Source of the DNA: Sophora flavescens
Taxonomy: Eukaryota; Streptophyta; Magnoliopsida; Fabales; Fabaceae
Direction of reading: 5' to 3'
NCBI GenBank assembly: GCA_030762895.1
Contig: CM061069.1
Coordinates: 6,878,904 to 6,942,903 of the forward strand
DNA length: 64,000 nt
Below are positions 22,395 to 31,505 of this stretch, piece by piece. The notes under the pieces were generated by a model. It ran no database searches. It saw nothing but the letters and a program-made list of their open reading frames with translations, and was not told the DNA's origin. The position numbers were made by a program, and so were the translations under genes. Within the stretch, counting starts at the first letter, position 1. Every line of letters begins with the position of its first letter.

Positions 22395-23978
22395 TGATGA
22401 GTGTGATTCCACCTCATCTTTGTCCATCATTTTGCATGCATTTTCATGTAGTTTAGGCATATTTTTATTAGATTTTAGGTTAATTTTCCTTTGGAACAGG
22501 TAAGGCGGTTTTCGTGTGTTGTTTTGCAGATATCAAGGGTAAATTGCTCAAGATCAACCATGATGAAGTTTGGATGAAGATGGAGCTTTAAAACTGAAGA
22601 AAATGAGCCAAACAGAGCCCATCACGGCCTAGCCGTGATTCCCATCACGGCCATGATCGAGCAAAACTGAAAAAGAAGAAAGGTCAAGTCGAGTCATCAT
22701 GGCCTCGGCCGTGATAGCCATCACGGCCGTGACCCAAAACCACCACAAGTCAGAGCACATCACGGCCCAGCCGTGAAATTCATCACGGGCCATGAAAGGA
22801 AGGCTCGCGTCGCGAGAAATTGAATTTTCCAGATTTGCAGAGGCAGAGACCGTCACGGCCTGGCCGTGATGGCCATCACGGCCGTGACGCGCATTACTTG
22901 GACCTGAAGAAACCGAAATAGATCAGATTTTGAGTTGGTTTGGGACTCTAACTTCCCCATTTCTATAAATATGGACCAAGGCATCAGAAACGGGGAAGGA
23001 TCAGACCTTTGGGGCTACTACTCTAGGCATAGATTATAGATCTCTTCTCTTCTTCTCCTCTCTTCTCTTTTCTGATTTTCAATATGTTGTCAACCCAGCT
23101 TGTCATCTCCATGGCAAGACTGGAGTAGTTGTTTGTTTCTAGGGATTAGGGCTCTGCCCAAGTTTGTTTATGATGTAAATTTGATGTAAACTCTTTGTTA
23201 ATTACGATTTGCTTTAGATCTGATTTCTAGTGTGTTAATCACTCATAAATTTCAAACCGCTTATTTGCGTGACGTAGACGTTCTAAGGAGGAACCTAGCG
23301 GTGAACTTAGGATTTCTAGGGTGTTTCACTCGTAAAGCCCGGCAGCCACTGGTTTGTGAGATGTGAATGATCCAAGGAGGAACCTAGCGGTGAACTTAGG
23401 TTATTTGCATGACTGAGACATTTCAAGGAGGAACCTAGCGGTGAACTTGGGTGTCGGACCTATAGAAGTCAGACTTGGGACTGAAATCACGAGAGTTAGA
23501 AGCCGTCCCTCGAGGAGCAACGAGTTGTCACGGAACGCAAAGGGTCCAATCTGGGATCGACTACCACGAGAGTAGGGGTCGGGTCAATTGGGCACGGCTT
23601 TTGTAACCCGAGAGGGAGCTTAAGCTATCAGAGGATAAACTCGCCTTCAAGGCAATTTCGGTAATCAACAAAGGTAAATCAGATTAGCAACATAAACAAC
23701 TTCAAAGGTAACCCAAATCCCTAGGAATCCGTTTAGATAAAAAATCCCAAAAACATTTGTTTTCTGTTTTAATTGTTCTCTGCTCATCTATTTTTTAATT
23801 TCAATTCAAACCTTTTTCAAAACCCTCTCTAAAAAGTCCAGAACTTAATCGATTCGAAATTAATTGTGATTCGGCAACACAGTCTCTGTGGGTTCGATAT
23901 CTTTTATTACTTGACGGCAGTCCGGTACACTTGCCGGATACGCACGAGCGTCGTCGCACGTCGACTGACGCGACATCA
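22395..23978 (+). repeat. 5' LTR of B1 (type B)
   Basis: 1584 bp. It contains palindromic CACGGCC tracts (22621-22888) and a TATA box TATAAATA (22964-22971) about 1 kb before the LTR end. A later segment holds three copies of AAGGAGGAACCTAGCGGTGA (about 23284-23440), then the CA end next to the primer site. The TATA position suggests transcription starts near 23000, which would put most of the right-hand half in the transcript leader. Confidence 0.92.
22964..22971 (+). promoter_or_regulatory. TATA box of the B1 5' LTR
   Basis: TATAAATA lies in TTTCTATAAATATGG and is conserved in the 3' LTR (28813-28820) and, as TATAAATG, in the B2 5' LTR (30557-30564). It is the only well-placed TATA motif in the LTR. 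Promoter use is inferred. Confidence 0.6.
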
Positions 23979-23984
23979 AGTTTT

Positions 23985-24002
23985 TGGCGCCGTTGCCGGG
24001 GA
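23985..24002 (+). promoter_or_regulatory. primer-binding site of B1 (tRNA-Asp)
   Basis: TGGCGCCGTTGCCGGGGA is an exact complement of the 3' 18 bases of plant tRNA-Asp(GUC), 6 bases after the LTR. Primer choice is as known for Athila-type Ty3/gypsy elements. Confidence 0.93.
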
Positions 24003-24019
24003 CTGTGCCATTTCGAATT

Positions 24020-24040
24020 TCAATTCAAATTTTGAATTGA
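24020..24040 (+). repeat. perfect palindrome just after the primer site
   Basis: Arms TCAATTCAAA (24020-24029) and TTTGAATTGA (24031-24040) surround one central base, 18 bases after the primer site. The equivalent in B2 and B3 is eroded. Its position resembles leader dimerisation or packaging hairpins of retroelements, but this role is a guess. Confidence 0.6.
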
Positions 24041-24135
24041 TTTTTCTGGACCTTTTCTTTTTGTTTGATTTTTATTTCTGAAATATAAAAAAAAAAATTC
24101 TTTTCCTTCTATTGTATCCATCTCTCTTGTGTTAT

Positions 24136-25110
24136 ATGCAAAGATCTCTAAGTCTTGGGAGCCTTAGTGAGATTGATCCGGAGATCGAGAGGACCTTCCA
24201 CAGACGTAGAAGACTACAAAGAGAGGGAGAAAGGTTGAGTCCCGTTCCACTCATGGCGAATCAACCGGATACAAAACCTTTGAAGGATTACGCAGCCCCA
24301 AATGCGAGAGGCTTGCGAACTGGGATTGCAAGGCCAGAGATTGAGGCGGAAAACTATACCATACCACCTATGCTAATCAACATGATTAGGCAACATCAAT
24401 TCGGAGGATTGCCTTCGGAGGACCCGACCGATCACATAGAGACATTTTTAGAGTTCACCGACGCAATCCGGATTCATGGAGCCTCAGTCGATGTTGTGCG
24501 TTTGAGACTGTTCCCCTCATCTCTCACTGGAAAGGCGAAGGCCTGGCTTAAGCAAATCCTCGCTAACACTTTGACCACTTGGGACCAATTGGAGCAGGCG
24601 TTCTTGGAGAAATTCTTCCCTCCATCCAAGACGGCCTACATAAGAACCCAGATCACCGGCTTCTTCCAGAAAGACGGAGAATCATTATCGGAAGCTTGGG
24701 ATCGATACAAGGGACTGTTTGAGTCGTGCCCACATCACGGACTCGAGAGGTGGTTAATAGTGCACACCTTCTATAACGGATTGGATTACTCTTCGAAGGT
24801 GTCACTAGATTCTGCAGCCGGTGGAGCGTTTATGAATAGGCCTCTCACTGAGGCATTCAACATCATCGAGAATGTCGCCACCAACTACCACCAATGGGGA
24901 TCCGAAAGAGGTAATAACCCGAACAAGATTTCGGGGGGTAAGTTTGAGGTAAATAGCACAGATCTTATTATGTCAAAGATAGACTCACTTAACAAACGTT
25001 TTGATCGGCTTGAAAGAGCTAATGTGAGTGCAATAGGTGCTACTAACACTATTTGTGAGATTTGTGGAATGAAGGGACATGACATGATGGGATGCCCACA
25101 TGGATCCTAA
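24136..25110 (+). CDS. Gag of element B1, N-terminal ORF
   Basis: 324 codons. I chose ATG at 24136 (MQRSLSLG) because the same start is conserved in B2 (31506) and B3 (18617). Gag would coat the element RNA in virus-like particles. The Retrotrans_gag region (about residues 75-210) shows FGGLPSEDPTDHIETFLEF, LTGKAKAWLKQI, LEKFFPPSKTAYIRTQITGF and CPHHGLERW. A CCHC zinc knuckle at about residues 307-320 (CEICGMKGHDMMGC) is intact. The frame ends shortly after the knuckle, because relative to B2 about 12 bases are missing and one is added near 25105. This frameshift separates it from the next ORF. Confidence 0.9.
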   Translation: MQRSLSLGSLSEIDPEIERTFHRRRRLQREGERLSPVPLMANQPDTKPLKDYAAPNARGLRTGIARPEIEAENYTIPPMLINMIRQHQFGGLPSEDPTDHIETFLEFTDAIRIHGASVDVVRLRLFPSSLTGKAKAWLKQILANTLTTWDQLEQAFLEKFFPPSKTAYIRTQITGFFQKDGESLSEAWDRYKGLFESCPHHGLERWLIVHTFYNGLDYSSKVSLDSAAGGAFMNRPLTEAFNIIENVATNYHQWGSERGNNPNKISGGKFEVNSTDLIMSKIDSLNKRFDRLERANVSAIGATNTICEICGMKGHDMMGCPHGS

Positions 25111-26443
25111 GGCTTCGGGTGAACAAGTGAACTCTTGTAACAACTACTATGATACGAACCCGAAGCTGCCCAACTATGCTCCCCCAAATCCCTACAACCA
25201 AAGAAGGAACAACCCTTACCTCTCCTACAGCAACACGCTTAATCATGAGTTCCAAGAAGGTCAAGGTAATAAGAGAACCACACCGGGGTACCCTCATGTA
25301 CAAAGATCTAAACTCCAGACTTTATTTGAAAGTTTTGTCGAAACTCAGACAAAACAGAATGAGGAGTTTAGACAACAAGGAAGGGCAGTGAGTGAGGCAA
25401 TAAAGGATCTAGCATCTAAGGTAGACAACTTAGCAACTCATAACAAGATGCTAGAAACCCAGATTGCCCAACAAGCCAGCACGTACTCGAGACCTAAGGG
25501 TGCATTCCCGGGGCAACCCGAAGCAAATCCCAATGAGCATTGCAATGTCATACACTTGAGGGATGATAAGCTTGGGGTGGGGGTAGCTGAAATGGACGTG
25601 GAACCGGAGGAGGACACGAACGAAAAAGAAGAGCCAGAACCGAAATATGTCCCTCCACCACCGTACCAACCCCCGATACCTTTCCCACAGAGGTTGGTCA
25701 GGAAAAAGCAAGAAGATGTAGAGACTAAAATGCCTACTAAACTGAAAGACCCAGGTAGTTTCTCCATCGCTTGCTCGATCGGACAACTGCAAATTGACCA
25801 AGCCTTATGTGACCTAGGGGCTAGCACGAGCTTGATGTCCCTCACTATCATGGAAAGGTTGGGAAGCAAAGAGTTGAGACCATTCAAATTCCCCTTACAA
25901 ATTGCGGATGGCTCAACTAGGACTCCTCTAGGCATACTAGAGAATGTTCCTGTAAAGGTAGGGAAAATTCTCATCCCTACCGACTTCCTGGTATTGGACA
26001 TGAAAGGGAATTCTAAATTCCCCATCATTTTAGGAAGGCCATTCTTGGCAACCGCTGGAGCATTAATAGACGTAAGGAATGGCAAACTCTCTCTAAATGT
26101 AGAGGAAGGTAGGGTAAATTTTCAGTTGACTAACTCTTGTAACAACCCTCCTTTTGAGAGCCATGTGTGCAGAATTGATGTAACGTCTCCAGCGGTAGAG
26201 AAAGAACTTAGCATGGAAGCAACCCCAAAGATATGCATGGTTGGAGATGCACCCAGTGGTGAGGTTGGAATTGCTGTCCATACAGAAACAATACTTCCAC
26301 CGGGAGGAAGGAAGGCTAGGAAGCTCCGAAAGAAAAGAGCAAAGCGGAAGCGTTACTGGCCGTATGAGCAGAAACGGCTATTTGAAGGAGCTCCATGGAA
26401 AAGAAGTGTTCCTGCACTTCTACGCCCAGCCGACCCCGGTTGA
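25100..26443 (+). CDS. Gag C-terminus and retropepsin of element B1
   Basis: 447 codons, overlapping the previous ORF by 11 bases in the +1 frame. The ATG at 25100 is merely the first in the open frame; in B2 the region is fused in frame to Gag, so this is probably the second half of one polyprotein. Residues 77-127 look like a coiled coil (long E/Q/K heptads). An acidic and proline-rich linker follows (PPPPYQPPIPFPQRL). A retropepsin-like domain at about residues 215-340 has catalytic CDLGAS (D238; LG replaces the usual TG/SG, normal in this group) and IILGRPF. The C-terminus is strongly basic (KKRAKRKR). No RT follows before the 3' untranslated region, so the element depends on another for reverse transcription and integration. 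Confidence 0.88.
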   Translation: MDPKASGEQVNSCNNYYDTNPKLPNYAPPNPYNQRRNNPYLSYSNTLNHEFQEGQGNKRTTPGYPHVQRSKLQTLFESFVETQTKQNEEFRQQGRAVSEAIKDLASKVDNLATHNKMLETQIAQQASTYSRPKGAFPGQPEANPNEHCNVIHLRDDKLGVGVAEMDVEPEEDTNEKEEPEPKYVPPPPYQPPIPFPQRLVRKKQEDVETKMPTKLKDPGSFSIACSIGQLQIDQALCDLGASTSLMSLTIMERLGSKELRPFKFPLQIADGSTRTPLGILENVPVKVGKILIPTDFLVLDMKGNSKFPIILGRPFLATAGALIDVRNGKLSLNVEEGRVNFQLTNSCNNPPFESHVCRIDVTSPAVEKELSMEATPKICMVGDAPSGEVGIAVHTETILPPGGRKARKLRKKRAKRKRYWPYEQKRLFEGAPWKRSVPALLRPADPG

Positions 26444-26487
26444 CTGAAGGAAGTATGGTCAAGCTTAAGACCATAAATAAGCGCTTC

Positions 26488-26503
26488 TTGGGAGGCAACC
26501 CAA
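26488..26503 (+). promoter_or_regulatory. hairpin after the gag-protease stop (B1)
   Basis: TTGGGAGGCAACCCAA gives a 5-bp stem TTGGG/CCCAA with loop AGGCAA, 45 bases after the stop codon. It is conserved in B2 (33898-33913), A1 (43580-43595, minus) and A2 (49269-49284). Confidence 0.75.
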
Positions 26504-26968
26504 GTTTTCTTTCCCTTTTTCCTTTTGTTTTTGATTTAACCTCTTGAATAATTTGAGAAGATCAAGAGGCAAAAATATCATTAATAAGTTTGTCTAGTGT
26601 TTTCAGGTTGAGAAAGAGAAGAAGAGCATAAAAAAATAAAGTCATAGGCCATCATGCCCTGGCCGTGACAGTGGTCACGGCCGTGATGAACTAAATAAGA
26701 GCACAGAAAGGATCACGGCCTAGCCGTGACAACCATCACGGGCGTGATGAGTAGGATGCCAAAGCCAGAGAGCATCACGGCCTATCCGTGATGTAGATCA
26801 CGGCCGTGACAGGGCAACTCCTGAGGACAGAGTTGATCACGGCCTAGCCGTGATGAGCCTCACGGCCGTGATAAAATTCCTACCAAAGTTTTGACTGGAA
26901 TGTGAAGCCAACACCCGCTACCGACTCGGTAAGTTGTTCCATTTTTCTCCTCTCTCCGACTTGATTAT

Positions 26969-26988
26969 TTACATTGGAGACAATGTAA
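26969..26988 (+). promoter_or_regulatory. GNRA-tetraloop hairpin and internal purine tract (B1)
   Basis: An 8-bp stem TTACATTG/CAATGTAA closes a GAGA loop; in B2, B3 and A2 the loop is GGGA, so the base change keeps the GNRA pattern. Seven bases later comes AAGCTTGGGGTAGGGG, which resembles the 3' purine tract. Conservation suggests an RNA role; function unknown. Confidence 0.75.
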
Positions 26989-28205
26989 GTAATCAAGCTT
27001 GGGGTAGGGGTATTTATTTTTGCATTTGCATTGTTGCATTCATGTTGCATTCACATAGGCTTAGATTGGTATGATCACATTCTCTAGATTTCCCCTCACT
27101 TAGAACATGCATCCGATTGTAAAAACTTGGAGCCAAATGAAGTGAGATAGTGAATTTTGAACCCAATTTTTCATTATTCTTGTGATATGGCTAAAAATAA
27201 AAATTCTTGAGATAATCATTTGATAGTTGATAATTAGCATGTGGTTCCTTAAACTTGTGTACCTCACTGATTTTTGAACTACTAAATGTAAGATTTTGAG
27301 CCAAAAGGGGTATTCACTAAATCTACCCCATTTCTTGTGCTAGAGTGTTGTAATTCCTCTTGGACTGTATTTTCTAGAACTTGACTTGAAACCATTTCAA
27401 AACTTAAAAATTTCTGAAAACATTTTTGGAAATGATTGAGGCACTAGGTATTTTTCCGGCCTCCCGAGCTTTGAATGATAAATGCTACCCCTTAGTTGCC
27501 CAATTTTGAGCTTAAAGATAAAATACTTTTCTTGGTACCATGATTTAATTTGATAAATAATGCTTGGTATGGCACCTTTTAAAGTATTACAAAAAGGGTA
27601 ATTGGTAGTTGGAAAAAGAATGGGATGAAAATATTTCTCTTGAGCTATAAATCTCCCCTTCTCCAAACAAATAAAAAATGAAATGAACAGAAAAAAATGG
27701 AGAAGGGGATGACAAAGGAAGTTCAAAAAAAAAAAAAAAAGAAGAAAGGTGGAAAAAGTAAATCAAAGCCCTTAAAAGGTATTTTAGAAGGTGTCATACC
27801 TTGTAATGTTTGATAATCTATGTAGCCTTCTTGAAAATTCCCTTTCTTTGATTTTCCCACCTAACAATAAATCCCATGGCCACATTACAACCAAAGGAAA
27901 AGACCTCTTGATTCTTAAGTGTTTTCTTAAATAAAGTAGAGATTTGGTTAATAGTCAAGCCTATGGTAAAATACTTTACTTGAGGAAATGGAGTGAATTG
28001 TCATAAACCCTAAAACACTTGAGTGAGGTGAGATGAGTGCCCAAATAAGTGAGGACATGAACTTGAAGAACCTAAGCTTCTAATTGGACTTGAACTTGAT
28101 TATCTCTTGAATGCTTATTAAAAATGCCTATTACTTGGATTAGCTTCTAGGGTTCTTAGTTCACTATCCATGCTTTGAAAGATTTATATATTATGGCCTG
28201 AGTAA

Positions 28206-28244
28206 TTGCTTGAGGACAAGCAAAGTTTCAAGCTTGGGGTGATT
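28206..28244 (+). promoter_or_regulatory. hairpin and 3' polypurine tract of B1
   Basis: TTGCTTG-AGGA-CAAGCAA (28206-28223) is followed by AAGCTTGGGGTGATT (28230-28244), which directly touches the 3' LTR. The second motif is the likely plus-strand primer. Confidence 0.88.
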
Positions 28245-29829
28245 TGATGAGTGTGATTCCACCTCATCTTTGTCCATCATTTTGCATGCATTTTCATGTA
28301 GTTTAGGCTTATTTTTATTAGATTTTAGGTTAATTTTCCTTTGGAACAGGTAAGGCGGTTTTCGTGTGTTGTTTTGCAGATATCAAGGGTAAATTGCTCA
28401 AGATCAACCATGATGAAGTTTGGATGAAGATGGAGCTTTAAAACTGAAGAAAATGAGCCAAACAGAGCCCATCACGGCCTAGCCGTGATTCCCATCACGG
28501 CCATGATCGAGCAAAACTGAAAAAGAAGAAAGGTCAAGTCGAGTCCATCACGGCCTGGCCGTGATAGCCATCACTACGTGACCCAAAACCACCACAAGTC
28601 AGAGTACATCACGGCCCAGCCGTGAAATTCATCACGGGCCATGAAAGGAAGGCTCGCGTCGCGAGAAATTGAATTTTCCAGATTTGCAGAGGCAGAGACC
28701 GTCACGGCCTGGCCGTGATGGCCATCACGGCCGTGACGCGCATTACTTGGACCTGAAGAAACCGAAATAGATCAGATTTTGAGTTGGATTGGGACTCTAA
28801 CTTCCCCATTTCTATAAATATGGACCAAGGCATCAGAAACGGGGAAGGATCAGACCTTTGGGGCTACTACTCTAGGCATAGATTATAGATCTCTTCTCTT
28901 CTTCTCCTCTCTTCTCTTTTCTGATTTTCAATATGTTGTCAACCCAGCTTGTCATCTCCATGGCAAGACTGGAGTAGTAGTTTGTTTCTAGGGATTAGGG
29001 CTCTGCCCAAGTTTGTTTATGATGTAAATTTGATGTAAACTCTTTGTTAATTACGATTTTCTTTAGATCTGATTTCTAGTGTGTTAATCACTCATAAATT
29101 TCGGCAACCGTTTATTTGCGTGACGTAGACGTTCTAAGGAGGAACCTAGCGGTGAACTTAGGATTTCTAGGGTGTTTCACTCGTAAAGCCCGGCAGCCAC
29201 TGGTTTGTGAGATGTGAATGATCCAAGGAGGAACCTAGCGGTGAACTTAGGTTATTTGCATGACTGAGACATTTCAAGGAGGAACCTAGCGGTGAACTTG
29301 GGTGTCGGACCTATAGAAGTCAGACTTGGGACTGAAATCACGAGAGTTAGAAGCCGTCCCTAGAGGAGCAACGAGCTGTCACGGAACGCAAAGGGTCCAA
29401 TCTGGGATCGACTACCACGAGAGTAGGGGTCGGGTCAATTGGGCACGGCTTTTGTAACCCGAGAGGGAGCTTAAGCTATCAGAGGATAAACTCGCCTTCA
29501 AGGCAATTTCGGTAATCAACAAAGGTAAATCAGATTAGCAACATAAACAACTTCAAAGGTAACCCAAATCCCTAGGAATCCGTTTAGATAAAAAATCCCA
29601 AAAACATTTGTTTTCTGTTTTAATTGTTCTCTGCTCATCTATCTTTTAATTTCAATTCAAACCTTTTTCAAAACCCTCTCTAAAAAGTCCAGAACTTAAT
29701 CGATTCGAAATTAATTGTGATTCGGCAACACAGTCTCTGTGGGTTCGATATCTTTTATTACTTGACGGCAGTCCGGTACACTTGCCGGATACGCACGAGC
29801 GTCGTCGCACGTCGACTGACGCGACATCA
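28245..29829 (+). repeat. 3' LTR of B1
   Basis: 1585 bp, nearly identical to the 5' LTR, with the same TATA box (28813-28820) and palindrome tracts (28470-28740). One CACGGCCGTGA unit is damaged (CATCACTACGTGA, about 28570). Confidence 0.95.
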
Positions 29830-29996
29830 GTGCTCAAACACCAGATCGGCTGAAGAAGCATCGAAGAGGATCCTCGCGATGTTTTTGGTTTTTAAAAATG
29901 TTGGCTTTCGATATTTATCAATTTCGTGGGGTTCTCGATGGGGTGGCGAGGCTGTCGGTGCCCGGTTCCTTGACCTTGGTTGTGGATGGACGTGGT
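29830..29996 (+). repeat. part of one rDNA spacer monomer between B1 and B2
   Basis: 167 bases of the 241-bp monomer, including both target duplications. B1 and B2 therefore landed 162 bp apart in the same monomer. Confidence 0.92.
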
Positions 29997-31353
29997 TGAT
30001 GAGTGTGATTTAACCTCATCTTTGTTTATCATTTTGCATGCATTTTCATGTAGTTTAGGCATATTTAATTTGATTTTTGTTAGTTTTTATCTTGGAACGG
30101 GTAAGGCGGTTTTTGTGGTGTTGTTTTGCATAAATCAAAGGAAAAATGCTCAGGATCAATCATGATGGAGCTCGGATGAAGACGTAGCTTGAAAATTGAA
30201 GAAAATGAGCCAAACAGAGCCCATCACAGCCTAGCCGTGATGACCATCACGGCCATGATCAAGCAAAACTGAAAAAGAAAGAAGACTGAAGTCAAAACCA
30301 GTCACGGCCTGCCCGTGATGACCATCACGACCGTGACCTGTCAGCTGAGCCAGACCCCCACAAGTCAGAATCTGTCACGGCCTAGCCTTGATGAGCATCA
30401 CGGCCGTGACAGACCAATTACTGAAGAAGCGCCCAAGGCAGAATCTATCACGGGCTGGCCGTGAAGGCCGTCACGGCCGTGACACGCGTTACTTGGATCA
30501 TAAGCAACTGATTTGGATCTAATTTGAGTTAGATTGGGATTCAAACTTCCTAAATCTATAAATGAGGCATTTGACCAGAGGCATGAGGAGGAATTTTTGG
30601 GTGCTACTCTTAGGCTATAATTTAGGATCTCTCTTCTTCTTCTCCTTCTTCTCTTAGTTTTAATTTCATGTTATTTGTAACCAAGCTTGTCATCTCCATG
30701 GCAAGGCTTTAGTAGTAGTTTAATTTCTGGGGATTGGGTCTATGCCCAAGGTTGTTTTATGTTGTTAATTTGACGATGTACCTTTGTTGATTTCGATTTT
30801 GCTTTAGATCTGATTTCTAGTGTTTTCAATCACTCGTAATTTCGGTGGCCACTTGTTTGCGTGTCATAGACATTCTAAGGACTGAAATCACGAGAGTTAG
30901 AAGCCGTCCTTCGAGGATTAACGAATTGTCACAAAACGCAAAGGGTCCAATCTAAATTCGACTACCACGAGAGTAGAGGTTGGTTTAATTGGGCACGGTT
31001 TTTGTAACCCGAGAGGGAGCTTAAACTATTTGAGGATAAATTCGCCTTCAAGGCGATTTCGATAATTAACAAAGGGTTAATCGATTTAGCAATGTAAACA
31101 ATCTTGTTAGCAACCCAAATCCCTAGGAATCCATTTAGATCTGAAAACCATAAATTGTTTACTTTCTGTTTTACTTGATTGCATTTTATCTCTTATTCAA
31201 AATATCAAAACCTTTTCTAAAATCCAGTTTAGTCAATTTGATAATTAGTTGTGATTCAAGATCACGGTCTTTGTGGGATCGATATCTTTTTATTACTTGG
31301 CGACAATCCGGTACACTTGCCGGATCTCACACACGTGCACTCGCACGATATCA
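29997..31353 (+). repeat. 5' LTR of B2
   Basis: 1357 bp, type B. TATA box TATAAATG at 30557-30564; palindromic CACGGCC tracts at 30222-30484. It ends GATATCA before the primer site. It is shorter than the B1 LTR because two of the three AAGGAGGAACCTAGCGG units and neighbouring sequence are missing. Confidence 0.92.
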
Positions 31354-31359
31354 AGTTTT

Positions 31360-31377
31360 TGGTGCCGTTGCCGGGGA
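31360..31377 (+). promoter_or_regulatory. primer-binding site of B2
   Basis: TGGTGCCGTTGCCGGGGA has one transition from the tRNA-Asp complement and lies 6 bases from the LTR. Confidence 0.9.
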
Positions 31378-31505
31378 CTGTGCGTTCTCGAATCTCAAGT
31401 TAATTTTTGAATTGATTTTTCTGGACCTTTTATTATTATTTATTTTTTATATTTGAAAAAATAAATCTTCTTTTTTTATAGTGTATCTATCTTTCTGTGT
31501 TTTAT

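Larger units (their letters stand above)
26444..28244 (+). other. B1 3' untranslated region with ordered signals
   Basis: About 1.8 kb without a credible ORF. In order it holds hairpin TTGGGAGGCAACCCAA (26488-26503), palindromic CACGGCC units (26645-26880), the GNRA-loop hairpin (26969-26988), the internal purine tract (26996-27010), AT-rich sequence shared with A elements, hairpin TTGCTTGAGGACAAGCAA (28206-28223), and the 3' purine tract (28230-28244). No RT or integrase remnants are seen. Confidence 0.88.
22395..29829 (+). mobile_element. complete non-autonomous LTR element B1, 7435 bp
   Basis: LTRs at 22395-23978 and 28245-29829 begin TGATGAGTG and end GACATCA. They are flanked by the 5-bp duplication GTGCT (22390-22394 and 29830-29834), and the interrupted 241-bp spacer monomer continues in register on both sides. 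The primer site, purine tract, gag and gag-protease are present; RT, RNase H and integrase are absent. By eye the two LTRs differ at only about 15 positions plus small indels (around 99% identical), so the insertion is young. Confidence 0.96.
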
